Positions 1 to 12,422 of a stretch of 64,000 nt of DNA are shown here, one piece after another; position 1 is the stretch's first letter, and each line of letters begins with the position of its first letter. Under the pieces are notes generated by a model that worked only from the letters and a program-made list of their open reading frames with translations, was not told the DNA's origin and ran no database searches. The position numbers and the translations under genes were made by a program. The stretch comes from Chelonoidis abingdonii (Eukaryota > Chordata > Testudines > Testudinidae). The DNA lies in the NCBI RefSeq assembly GCF_003597395.2, contig NC_133778.1:10577919-10641918 (forward strand). Direction: 5' to 3'.

Positions 1-321
1 ACTTTCAACATCATTCTTTGTTCCCTTTTTCTTTAGGATGACACCCTGCTCAGCTGATAGCCGTTTACATGATAACAACTGTCTTTGGGGAGGAAAGAGC
101 AGACGTTAGCAGAGAGGGGCTGAAGCAGTTGGTGTTAAGGCCTGATCCCATCTTTTCCTTGCTGCCTTACTGCTGGACAAGCCACAGGCCTGGTATATGG
201 TCTTTATTAGCCATCCCAAGACCTGGCAAACTTGTATCTGTGTCAGGCTGTTTAGAGCATTGTTTTTAGCTGCCCTTATGGTCACAGCCTTTGTCAGGGT
301 TCTCTCCCCACTCTGAACTTT

Positions 322-1055
322 AGGTACAGACGTGGGGACCCGCATGAAGACCTCTCAAGCTGATTTCTACCAGCTTAGGTTAAAAACTCCCCAAGGCACA
401 AATTCTTTCTTATACCTTGGATTAAGTAATGCTGCTACCACCAAGTGATTTAAACAAATATTTAGGGAGAGCCACTTGGAGCCCTACCTTCCCCAAATAT
501 CCCCCCGAGCTCTACACCTCCTTTCCTGGGGAGGCTTGAGAATAATCTCCTCACCAATTGGTACAGGTGATCACAGACCGAAACCCTTGGATCTTCAAAC
601 AATGAAAAATCAATCAAGTTCTTAAAAGAAGAATTTTAATTAAAGAAAAGGTAAAGGAATCACCTCTGTAAAATCGGGATGGTAAGTACTTTACAGAATA
701 ACAAAAGATTCAAGAACACAGAGGATCTCCCCTCTAGGCAAAACCTTAAAAGTACAAAACCAGGGATAAACCTCCCTCCTCCTACAAAGGAAATCACAAG
801 CCAAAATAAAAGTAAGGTAACGCATTCCTTCACCAGTAGTTACTAAAACTAATGGAGTTGGATTGCTTGCTTTCTTGATCTGTGTCCGGCAAGCACACAG
901 AACAGGCCTCTCCCTCCAGATTTGGTCCTTTTGGTGAGGTGTCAGCTAGGTTACCTGAGCTTCTTAAACCTTTACAGGTAGAAAAGGAATTAACCCCTTA
1001 CAGGGTAAAGAGGGATGTTATGCTATCCTTAGCTGTATGTTTATGATAGCCTTAG
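322..1055 (-). mobile_element. LTR-like interspersed repeat
   Basis: The layout (long AT-rich body, paired runs around ACAGACGTGGGGACC, and an end resembling TGTCATAAATATA-type LTR starts when read on the minus strand) resembles a repeat I associate with turtle LTR elements. No coding region. The family name is not established from the sequence alone. Confidence 0.4.
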
Positions 1056-1925
1056 ACCACAGTTGCAAAATATACGGTCCTTGCCAAGTAAGCCAGACTC
1101 TTATTAGACTAAAGGAAAAAAGTGAGGGATAGGAAAGAGATGAAATAAGGTGAGGCAGGAAAAGGCACATGGTGAGAGGGGTGATGGTGACAAAGTCTCA
1201 CGTTCTAGGGATTTAGCCATAGCAGGTAGAGATGCCAATGTCAGCTGAGTCCCTCTACCAGGCCAGGACTGGTCTGGATCTCTCAGGATCAGGAGAATGA
1301 AGACCCGATGCTGTTAGGGTAGATCTCATTGTCCCAGAAAATGATGTAATGGCAGCCAGGATGGTAACGTTTGCTTCGGTGGTTGTTGGCAGACATCATC
1401 TTTTTGATTCAGTCAACAATTATTGTGTTTGAGCCCCAATTTTCTCTCAGAAATCTTTTATTTTCAGGACTCAAAGGGAGTAGCAGGATAGCCCACCCCT
1501 CATTATTTTGTTCCCACCAATTAGGCCTAATTTCTGACACACAAGTTTTGGACCATTATTTCCAGTCCCACACATCTCTTGTTTATGAGGCATGATCTGA
1601 ACACAGTCCTTGAGCTACATCAGTCAACATTTATGTTTGGACTAATTCAGTCTGTCTCCCTTTCACATCTTTTCCCATCACCATTTATTATTATAGGTTG
1701 CTGGGAACTGACTGTTTACAGTTAAGCTCACAATTAGGGTAAATTTTTGGCCCAATTATCACACCAAGTGTGCCATGCCCTACCCAGCTAGCACAGCTAA
1801 GGGGAGCAGAAACTCTGCCAAAGACATTGTTTCATAAAGGAACTTGTTCTGGCTCAGTGAGCAGTTATGAGTTTGAAGTAGGACCACTGGGTGAAATCTT
1901 CTGGCCTGTGGCATGTCCGAAGTCA
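1056..1925. other. no feature recognised
   Basis: AT-rich non-coding sequence. Short open frames have no recognisable motif. Confidence 0.4.
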
Positions 1926-1933
1926 GACTAGAT

Positions 1934-2224
1934 CCGGGGTTCCCAAACTTGGTTTGCAGTTTGCTCAGGGTAAGCACCTAGCGAACCGCGAGACAGTTTG
2001 TTTACCTGAGCGTCCGCAGTTTGCCGTTCCCGGCCAATGGGAGCTGCGGGAAGCGGTGGCCCATCCCGTGGTGCTTCCTGCAACTCCCATTGGCCGGGAA
2101 TGGCAAACCATGGCCACTGGAAGCTGCGAGCACCCATATCTGCGTACGCTCAGGTAAACAAAGTGTCTTGTGGCCCGCCAGGGGCTTACCCTGAACAAGC
2201 CACAGACCAAGTTTGGGAACCCTG
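1934..2224. mobile_element. hAT-like MITE with target-site duplication
   Basis: The terminal inverted repeats read GGGTTCCCAAACTTGGT at both ends, with a further inner palindrome around the CCAATGGGAG motifs. Flanked by GACTAGAT (1926-1933) and GACTACAT (2225-2232), an 8-bp duplication with one mismatch, as made by hAT transposases. No coding capacity. Confidence 0.8.
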
Positions 2225-2232
2225 GACTACAT

Positions 2233-5200
2233 AGTCAGAATGCTACCTTCTGGTCTTAATATCTATGACTCTATGTTGGGCGTGGCTCGGTGCCTGAGGA
2301 TAGCTAGGGCAAAGACGTGTGGAGCACATTATGCTGCTCCCTTGAAGAGGACTAAAGTATTTCTGAGAGCAGCGGACCCCCTAGCTGGCTAAGGCACTTG
2401 AGATATGTCTCACCCACATAATGTGTGGGTCACCACAGCAGCTGCCCATTACTCTCAGTGCTCCTGAGCATGACTCAGAAATCTTCCTTTGTTGCTTACA
2501 GACACACCCTCCGCCCCCTATGTCCTTGTGCATCACCCCCGTCTAAGACTAAACATAGCCCTATCAGAGATGGAGGGTACATGCAACCTGTCAGAACTAC
2601 TGCAGTGACATATGTGCCAACATTCTTCATCTCACTGAATAGGAGCAGATGCAGTTTAGCTGGGAGGGTGACACTTCCATTTGGGTCATTATGACTCTAG
2701 AAGTAAACTCCTGATGAACAGCTATCTAGTGAACTATGCCTGGGAGTAATTTAGAGCCTCATGTTGCATCAGCCCCAGGCCGACTGCTCTAAGTTTAGGA
2801 AAAGACTGACACTGACGCAGCTTTGAAACAGCTTTCAGAATATTAATGGTAGAGTTTTCACTGAATGGACTCAGTGTACGCAGTGATTAATGCCTGATGG
2901 GTCGGGGTTTTTTTTGTTTTAAGTTCTTTTTCATTTATCTACAGAAAGAAAGGGACGTAGGCAAAAGACATGAGACCTACTGCTGGAATTGGAAAACGCT
3001 GAGCGAGCTGAGTTGAGCACTCAGGTAAAGTGACTGTGACGGGTAGGCTGGAGTTAGTTCAGGTATTGCCCAGAAGTCTCATCTGCTAACCTGGGCAGTG
3101 ATTGCCAGTCTGCCCACATAGAATCCTGTGTGTGACAGAATTACGGAAGAGATGCTGATATTTGCTACAGGTATATTTGTTGGAGACCGTCCTTGATTGC
3201 TTTCATGTTCCATTTATCTGTACTGAAGGGGTAATGTCTATTGTGCTGCACGTAGCCACGATTGTTTCTGTGTGCTGCAACTCTAAGGAGTCTGCAAGGT
3301 GAAAGCTCTTCCAGAATGAGAAACAGGGAGATTCTACACTCTTTTCTCTTCTCTCCATTTCTCATCTTTAATCTAAAAAAGAAACTAATCTTGATCGAAA
3401 GTACATGGCTGCTCCTCATGCATGGGGAAAAAACACACTATGCCAGCGCTCTCCTGGATTACAGCAACTGCACACACTTCCATGTATTAGTTAACCACAA
3501 AACTACCACTATTTGAAATATTTGCCTTCAGCAGTCCTCATGTGGCTCTTGATCTTCTAAGCTTTGGTAATTTTGCTACTACTGAGTGGGTGCAAAGGGC
3601 TGTCATAAAATTCAGTCGGAGAGTTCTGTCACCCAAAGATATTCAGCTCTGGAGTGTAGCATTGTGAGCCAGTTCTGTAGCCCAGTGTGTGATGCAGGGC
3701 CACTGTGCATAAAAATAAAATCCAGTATTGAGGTTTGTCAGTAGTGATTATATTGAAGTCTCTGACAATATGGAAGGTGATGAGATATGACAGTGCTGGA
3801 CGGCAATATAAAACCATAAGTTAGATACATAGCTAGAAGCCAATTATCCTGCAAACTTTGCTGAGTTGCAGAAAGTGCTAATAAGGCTGTATAAATAGCA
3901 TTCAAGGTATAAAAATCGCAAAGCAGAACATTCCAGTCTTAGCTGTAGCATGTTAGTTCAAGCAAAGGCTTCGTGAGAGACACAAAGAAATGGTACATGG
4001 ATCAAAAGATATTTGCTAAATGCATATCACATTTGCCTTAAGAAACACATCAGACAGTTAAACAATCTCAAAGCTGATACTGATTGATGTTTACAGAGAC
4101 CAGGGTGCCTACTTGTGGGAAAAGGCCTCTCAGGGAATGATTAGAAACAACAATCTAAGAGCTGTTCATGATTATGCAAGGCAGATAACTCCCCCTTAAC
4201 AGAAGAAAGGAGTCATGACTGCATGGAGCGAAAACACTATAAGGTGTTCCCAGCTAGATGAACAAAGTCTGCAGTTCAGATCCTAGTGGGACACGGAGGA
4301 ATATCTGGAGGGGGAGCAAACAGCAATGCCCGCTCTGCATGGTGGGGTTCGGGTGAGGAGTGATGCCAGACGGCTCGAGGAAGCCCCGCATATGGGGGGG
4401 GGGTGTCTCCCTAAGGCCAGCCCGGTGTCGGAGGGAGCTCAGGTGAGTGTCTTGGGCCAGCCCCACACGGTGTCCCCTTTGGGAAATATAGTCATCCTAC
4501 TTGAGTAACACAACTCCTTTTTACTCCCCTCAGCCCTAGGCAGCCACTACAGTTAGGAGAGAGTGAGCTGCCTTAGAGGTCTTCTACTGCATCAAACAGA
4601 ATGATTTATCGGGTCAGATCCTCAGCTGGTGTAAGTCATTGTTGCTCTGTTGAAGTGAATAGAGTTCCACCCATGTACCCTGGATTAAGGACAATTTGAT
4701 TATCTGTCACATTAAGTTGATAATCTGTCACATTAAGTTCTCAGTCTGGGGATGAGTGATTACACCTATGTAAACCTTTACACAGCCACATGGGCTGATT
4801 AGGCACTCAGCAACAGCTGCACAATTTGGCTTGCAGAGCCTTTATTAATGGTGACGATGTGGGAGCAGGAAAGGACCCAGCTTGACTTCCAGATCCCAAA
4901 TTAAGTTTTTAGGGAGGACAGAAAAAAAGCACCCTGTTATAAATTGGGCATATTTCATATGTAAATTATTGGGATAACATAAGACCAGTGATGCCATCTT
5001 TAAACCGTCACTTTGAACACTATACAAAGACATTTTTGCAGAGTTACATTAGGATAGAACTGTGCCTTAAACTATCTTTCCAATTAATTTGGCACACTTC
5101 TTAATTGGGTGGCTAGAGTCAGAATCATCCCTTCAAAATCAAGATAATACAGACAGTTCCTCACATCCTGTGTGGAGTCCTTCCTTCTTCCAAACTGTTT

Positions 5201-7600
5201 CCAAACACTTAAGCAAAGAAGGGTGGTTTGGGGTTTTTTGGGGGGGGGGAGTGTTGTTTTTTGGGGGGCTGGAACGGTCATTGACTGTGATTTCAGTGTT
5301 TCAAAAAGGGTGATAATTGTCTAAAAATCTTACCAGCCTGTCTAGCTGAAGCATAAGAAATAACGAGGTGGACGTGGGGGAGGAGGGACAGTCAGGATGA
5401 ACTAACAGATCGGCTTTGCAAACCTTCTCAGCCGTCATTAAGCTTTTCTGTGGCAGAAGTCAGATGACACATCAAGGCAGTATGGAAGCAGAAAGACAAA
5501 ATGATATCAATGCCTCTTACTTCCTGCCGAAGTCACATAATGTGGGGGCAAGGAGAACCAAACACAAAAACCATATCCCCTGAGATAAAGACAGGAAATC
5601 ATGTCCCAGGAGCTACAGAGGGAGATAAGGAAGGAGTCATTTCTTCTCTATCTTTAATAAATCTAGACTGTGACACATTGGAGATTTGGGGAATAAAACT
5701 AATTTCCTGCCATATAGGGGCTCTAAGCCATTCAGTCCTCTGGTTCCTCTATTCCCCTGAATTTGAACAGCTGTCACAAATGGCATTGAACAGCCGGCCC
5801 TGGCCCTTGATGAATAGTAGATGCTATAATCACAGAGCCAGAAATTTTTAAGGAAAATATCAAAGCAGTACAGGAGCAGAAAGACAAAGTGATATCAACC
5901 CTTTTGACTTCCTGTCCAAGCCAAATAATGTGGGCATCTTGCTGGGAGGCTTTACTTCTATAGCTCTGTAACTAAAGGGGGTAACACAGCTTAGCTCCGT
6001 CCCCAAAATGCTTTTAAAAAGAAATCTCCAAGCCATTCATTACATAAAATCCAAGGGAGGGACTCATCCAAAAGGAGATTATATATCTCAGACACAGGAC
6101 TTCATCTCCAGATGATCATCATTCGCATCTAGTATTTGGGACTTAGACAGCAGCAGGTGGGCAGCTCCTACTCGTTGCTGAAGCTTTTTGGAGGGGAGAA
6201 GCACTGCATTGAGCACTGGCACGGTAGATATTGTAGGATCCTTTTAAGTGGGAAGAAACAGGGTTTACTCTTTTCCCTGGTCTTATGGGGACTGTTACTG
6301 CAGGTGTATTGCCCAAATCTGCAGACTTTTACTCGCAGCTTTGCTGCAAATAACACCGGCAACGTCAAGCCCTTTGAGGGAGGAATGGTTTCTCGAGGTT
6401 TATAGAACTGCCATTGTCAGCACGTCACATCCAGTTACTCAGCCTCCTATTGAACTTAGCTATTGACTTCCTTCTCTCCAGGCTGGCTGCCCTCAGCTCC
6501 TCCCCACATCTCTTTCAGGTCCTCTAATTTTGTTCTTTAGTTCACCTCTTTCTGCCTTTGCAGCAGTGCTCCTGGTGTGTTTGCAGCTGAGCCTACCTCA
6601 CCTGTGGAGCTGCTGTGGGCGTTCTCAGAGATGTGAGGGCAGCCTGTGCCCTCCTAAGAGGGAATCAACTTCACCTGCAAATAGGTGTCCGCCTCAGCAA
6701 AACTAGAGTGATACTACTTGAGGCACAGCGAGATGTTTTTCTCAGCAAAATGGCAGCACAGCGGGACTGAAGTGCCACTCTGAAGGCATGCAATCTTGCT
6801 GCAGTCTCAAGCCAAGCAAGAAGACACTCCTCCTTATATTGCCGATACTAAGCCCTCTCTTTTAAACTGGTGTAAATAAGGAATAGCTTCATAAGACTAA
6901 ACTCCACTGACTTATGTTGCATCTCTGCTATTAGAGGTTTGCATCGTAGCCCATTCTGTACCATCCTCTGCTAATCTCTTTGTGGGTGAATAATCCTTTG
7001 GACCCACCCAGGATACCTCCTAGAGTTGCACTGGTATAAAACATGCATGTGAAGACAGGCCTATTGTTCTTAAACCTACTATTTGTGGCGGGTACAAGCT
7101 GACTCCAGGGCATTAGTAATGTACTTTCATTTTCAAATGCCTTTGCTGAATATGTAGGTATGAACACATGCACCCCGAAAGAAATTGTTTCTGTGCTTTC
7201 TTCATTTAAATTAAGATGGTTAAGAAAAGCATTTTTCTTCTGCATAGTAAAGTTTGAGGTTGTACTAAGTCAATGGTCAATTGTAAACTTTTGAAGAACC
7301 ACCATAATGATTTGTTCAGAGTTATGAACAACCCCTGTTCCTGAGTTCTTCCTAAGGCTGAGGTTCTCCTGTACCTACTCCTTGTTCACACAAGCAAGCA
7401 CCTCCAAACATTTTCTCTCAGGGAATAGCCAACCAAGTACCACTCAGTGTACCTTGCAACACACTGCTTTACACTGTGCATAAAGTTATTTAGATCAGGC
7501 ATAAGAAAGGAGCTAGCAGCCAAACGCAGTATATCTCTACCCTCCCAGATGAATGGATCCACAGCTGCTTTTGTATATTAAGTTTCCCAAGTGCTGACTT
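2233..7600. other. intergenic, no gene recognised
   Basis: No exon-like conserved protein segment was identified. Notable only for a small tandem repeat of a TCTGTCACATTAAGTT unit near 4700-4740, G-runs near 5240-5270 and the diverged repeat pair listed separately. Confidence 0.4.
5481..5935 (+). repeat. diverged direct repeat pair
   Basis: The segment around AGCAGAAAGACAAA and TGATATCAA (from 5481) recurs from about 5868, each followed by CTTCCTG and AATGTGGG about 65 bp in total. The pair is spaced about 390 bp apart with roughly 80% similarity by eye. Origin unknown. Confidence 0.55.
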
Positions 7601-10340
7601 ATTTTTCCCGGTAGGTGCTCCCACTCCAACTCCACCCTGAGGCCCCACCCTTGCTCTCTCTTCCCACCCCACCCTCTCCCGAGCACCTCTCGCCAGGCAT
7701 CAAACAGCCGATCGGCAGCCCCACAGAACAGCTGTGGCTGGTGGGTGCTGGGCACCCCCTTTTTTCCATGGATGCTCAAGCCCCAGAGCACCCACAGAGT
7801 CAGTGCCTATAGCATGTATACAAGTCACATTCATAGGCTTCTTCTATGAAACACAAGAAATCACAGTTTGCAGCAGTTGGGCTGGGACAAACACCAGTTA
7901 CTCCTTCCCCCCCAGAAATGGGCATTTGCCCCATTTGCTCTTGCCAGCTTGATCAGCTGGCAATAGCAAAGGGGACAAATGCCCACTTTGTGAAAAAAGT
8001 TGGGGTGTGAAGGAGGGGGCTGCGAGGGGAGATGCCAGCCCCGTATGAGCGAGGGGAAGGGGCAAGGTTCCAGTGAGCAGCAACAGCCTCGCAGGGACAG
8101 GGGAGGCCTCAGTAAACAGCTTGGGGTGTCTCATTTTCCCTTTCGGAAATATGGTCACACTAGCAATGCAGGCCTCAATGAATGGCACCTCCACTGATGA
8201 TGAATGATAAGAGCACATCACCGGGACTCTGGACAGAGCTGCTGCTTTCAGTACAGGTTGGGCAGGAAGCAGCTGACAGAACCCAACCACGCAAACCACA
8301 CCCCCTAAAGCACCTTAAGTGTGAGGCCAGCAGCAGGAAGTTCTGGACATCAATTCTTAGAATGAAACAATACGTGAAGAAGACAGAATTGGCTCAGTCC
8401 ATTAAGAACACAAAACTCCTGGGTCTTCGAGTCCAATCTCCTGCTATCACAGGCAACTCTGCTGGGAGGGGTGAAGGGGTGTCAAGCCGCTTTCTGATCT
8501 TAGGGGAATGCCCCTATTAAACCTGAAATGCACATCAGACAGTGAGAGGAGGTGTCAAGGGCTTCCCATCTGCTGCCTCCTCCCTTGGCTTTGTCTCACT
8601 CCAAGCAGCCCTCTATCTCCAGGCTCACAGCACCAAAATTCATCTCCCCACATATCCCTGTCCAGGCCCCTTGTTTTCAGCCTGCAGGGAGATTGTTCCC
8701 TGAAGGCCTGTCTGGCTGTGCTTTGACACCTGTCCTCACTTCAAGGAGTGCCCAGTGGGGATGCTGCAGCTGCTACCCCACAGGCCCATGGCTGCAGAAG
8801 GCAGGCAATGGGGTCTGCGCAGACTGGCAGGTTTACAATCCTGGGGGCAAGCCAGGAAAGGGTGAGGAGGCAGGAGGTGATGGCCTGGCCCTTCCCACGA
8901 ATGGTGGTGTCTGTAGCACCCACTCTTCTGTACTGCAGCATCCATCACACAACCCACCCTAGCCTTACCATCAGCCTGGCTTTGCCGCCTTACTCAGAAA
9001 GGGGCAGAGCTGGACCTCAGCCACCTCTTTGTGCCTCTCCTCCCCAGCATTCTCTGCATCCACTCACACTGGCCTGAGGCTCGCCAAAGCACACTGGTGT
9101 TCAGGAGTCAAGTGCCAGGGAGGGACTGGCCTCTGGGCTGACAACAGCTCATTTCCTTTGGCCTTTCCACAGCTGTCCAGTGAACCCCACCCTCCCAGCA
9201 TGCAGACAACCTCGACCGAGGAGCCAGCTGCAGAACCCACAAACGGCCATGGGGAAGCTGGCTCAGAGCAGGACTGGCGGCTACTGTGGTTTTTACAACT
9301 TTCCAAGAATATTTTACAGAAACCCAAACTACCATCCAGTGTTGAGAGCCACGTTTTGCTAAAAAAGGACAATTATTAGGAAAATCTGTTTTTGTACACC
9401 TTTTTTTTTAAACCAAACCCCAAACACTTTGACTGAAATATTTTGGGGGGTTAGCTTTTCATAACATTCCTTCCCCAACCTCCCCCCCACCCAAAAAAAA
9501 GTAACAAATTTTCATTTGCATCAAAAAAGCCAAATTTCACTGAAAGAAAAATATTGCCATGAAAAGACAGTCCCAGGCAGCTGTGTGTGAAGGAAAGAAG
9601 TAACTCGCCAAGAGTGCAGCTCTCCGAGTGGCGGCTGTGAATCCATCTCCTCCGGGGGGTGAGGGGGGCGAGGGGTCACCAGACTGTGTCCTGAGTCTGA
9701 ACAGGACAGTGCTCTCCATACCATGTCATGCACAGGAAGCCCTAGCACCTAGGTCCCACATGGCCCTCCTGCCCCTGTGCCCCACCAACCCCATAGAACC
9801 TTCCCTCCTGGTGAGCTGTATCCCTCCTGAGCAAAGGGACACAAACAGACGCAAATACAGTCACCGCACTGCCCTCTGCTGGCCTATGCTGCTCAGTTGC
9901 AGCAGGCAGAGACATCTCGCCCTAGCTGTGGTTTCTGATCCTTAGAGCCATTAGCAGTTGTCAGGCAGCTCTGCCCAGGCACGCAGTGGTGGCAGGATTG
10001 GGGAGAGCAAAGGTGAGCTCTCTGTTCCCCCTCTATTACCAACCACCTGGGTGCCTCCCCATAGAGATGGATGCTGTCATGAAAAGGTACAAAAGGGATT
10101 CGGACAAATCTGAAAGCTATAAAAATAGCACTTGAGTGTGTCCTTCCTAGGTGACGGGTAATAAATGTGAGACATGCACAGCCGTGCGTGAGCAACGAAA
10201 GAGTCTTGTCAGGCATGCAGTGATCTGTGCAATATTGCACCGCCAGAACTTGAGGCTGCCACAGCTCCCACTCTGCCCCCGGAAAGGGGGCAGCTCCGAG
10301 TCACTGGATTTAACATCATGCTAAGTTCTGCTCTACAGTG
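7601..10340. other. GC-rich intergenic stretch, no gene recognised
   Basis: Several open frames of 60-136 codons on both strands reflect GC-rich, stop-poor composition. None has a motif or splice structure I can support. A segment around 7610-7820 (GCACCC/GGGTGC motifs) looks like a hAT-type repeat remnant. Confidence 0.35.
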
Positions 10341-10348
10341 TTTATCAT

Positions 10349-10447
10349 AAAAGCAGCAGAGAATCCTGTGGCACCTTATAGACTAACAGACGTTTTGGAG
10401 CGTGAGCTTTCGTGGGTGAATACCCACTTCGTCAGACGCAGGTAGAG
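10349..10447 (+). repeat. short interspersed repeat (GTGGCACCTTA...AGACTAACA family)
   Basis: Carries TGTGGCACCTTATAGACTAA, then GAGCTTTCGTGGG and CCCACTTCGTCAGA. The same ordered motifs occur in both orientations at 24410-24645, so this is a dispersed family. Its class (tRNA-type SINE or MITE) is not settled here. Confidence 0.6.
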
Positions 10448-10489
10448 TTTATCATAGGAAGCTTCTCAAAGACAATGTGAGGCTGGGAA

Positions 10490-11275
10490 AAAAAAAGAAG
10501 AGGGGGGCAGATCCCCAGAAGTGTCAATAGCCTACACCAGCATGGCCCTTTGCACTACTTTGTTTGAGGACAAGAAAAGAGATAAGAGATGAAATGGGCC
10601 GGGCCAGGGCAGCCAATTTGGCACATACCCTCAGCAGCCTTTCCTGATTCTGAGCCACAGTGGATTTTAATGTTGCTTGGCAGAAACATGAGGAATGGGG
10701 TCTGAGGCGCTGCTCAGCTCCAGGACAGCAGTGCCTCCAGCGGTGGGGACTAAAAGGGTGCCTCTTCTGGCAGGAGGAAGTAGAAGGGAAGAGTCCAAGG
10801 AGCCACCCTCTCTTGCAGATGTAGTGCCTGCGGGCAAGTCCAGGGAGGGCAGGGGAATCCAGTCCCACCCTACTCCACCAGGTTCCAACCCAGAGCTCTT
10901 CAAAACCAGTTATCCTCTTGCAGGATTCAGATCTCCATATCCCCAAGCGCATCCCCTGGGTCGCTTCCTACCCTTAGTCCCAGCTCTGGTATCTCCTCTG
11001 CGTCATCCCCTTCGGTCCCCATGGTCGCCTGGGCTCCTCAGGTGTAATCTGGGTCTTCGGCCTCAGCAGCTTGGAGTCCCGGCAGTTTCTTAGCAGGATC
11101 CTGCAGCATGTGTCTGCTCTCCTCAACCAGCCTAGACTGAGTTGAGCTGCTTCCTTTTATACACTCCCTTCACTGGGAGCCTGCCCAGCAAGGGTGAGGG
11201 GGCAGGGCTGCTTGGGCCCAGAGCAGTTTGTTAACCCCTGTGTCACCAGTGTGGGGTTGATACACCCCATCACAG
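10490..11275 (-). mobile_element. LTR-like repeat with TATA box (antisense)
   Basis: Read on the minus strand it begins near GATGGGGTGTATCAACCCCA, has TATAAAAGG near 11155, and runs through a stop-poor GC-rich stretch. This suggests a promoter-bearing LTR or similar retroelement piece. No pol domain is seen. Tentative. Confidence 0.35.
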
Positions 11276-11662
11276 GCCCAGATTCAAAAAGGTATATAGG
11301 TGCCTAACTACCTTTGTGAATCAGGGCCTAGGTGCATATCCCTTTGTGCACGCAGACAAAAAGACACCCATCTTGTGCATACCCAGATGAAGGCAGCAAT
11401 CTCAGCATCACCTCTGCACCCCTCCTTTATATCTCCTGAGAAATGGTATTTCTGAACTTCAGGCTGCAGAAAACACCGTAATACATTATGCTCTAGCCTC
11501 TCACAAGAACTAGCCGGGGAAGGAAAAACTTGTGGCATGTGTGTGATGTTTTTAGCCTCGCATAGGAAAAACAAAACGAAACAAAAAACAAAAACACAAC
11601 TACTCTTAGCTGACCTTCCTACGCATATCCACAGGGCTTGCACAGGACCACATGGCTCTACA

Positions 11663-12414
11663 GCAAGCCTGCACAACATGCGGCCCACGGAGCCTCACTG
11701 TGTGGCCTGCGGGGGGGATTCTAAATCCCCCGCACACGGCGCTCTGCGGGCAGCCCAGAGCCCTTTAAATCCCAGCCGTGGCCTGGATTCAAAAAGCTCT
11801 GCGCTGCCCGCAGTGGTGGGGAGCCCAGAGCCCTTTAAATCCCAGCCCCAGCCCATCTGCTGGAGCCGTGGCCGGGATTCAAAGGGCTCTGGGCTGCCCC
11901 CAGAGATTCCCGGCCACAGCTGAGATTTAAAGGGCTCAGGGCTCCCTGCCACTGTGGGCAGCCCAGAGCCCTTTGAATCCCGGCCGCGGCTCCAGCAGAT
12001 GGGCTGGGGCTGGGATTTAAAGGGCTCCCCTCAGCGACAGGAGCTCTGGGCCCTTTAAATCCCTGCCCCAATCCCAGAAAGCTCCGGGTTCCCCCAGCAA
12101 CTGGAGCCCCAGGCCCTTTTATTTGCCCCTGAGGGCTCCCAGCCACTTGTTCAGCTGAGACCCCCTGGTTGATTTGAAATCAAGTATCACCTCCCCAACC
12201 TTCCATTTTGGCCCACAGCTGTTTTGGTGGGGCAGAGCTGGGGAAGGAGGGTTTGTTTCTGCAGGGCTGGGTGGTGCTGGAGCGAGGTGTTTTCGCAGGG
12301 CCGGGAAGTGCTGGAGGGAGCAGAGGGTGTTTCCGCGGGGCTGGGACGTTTCGACCCTCAGCTGTTTTCTTTGGAGTAATGTGGCCCTCGTCGCTTTACG
12401 AGTTGTGCAGGCCT
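11663..12414. mobile_element. hAT-like non-autonomous element with perfect 8-bp duplication
   Basis: Flanked by GCTCTACA at 11655-11662 and 12415-12422. Ends share AGCCTGCACAAC / GGCCTGCACAAC inverted. The interior has repeated CCCAGAGCCCTTTAAATCCC units in both orientations, giving long stop-free frames on both strands that are not genes. Confidence 0.8.
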
Positions 12415-12422
12415 GCTCTACA

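Noticed and set aside
8508..9379. Clustered open frames of 72-136 codons in GC-rich DNA
   Set aside because: Overlapping frames on both strands with no domain, start context or exon structure.
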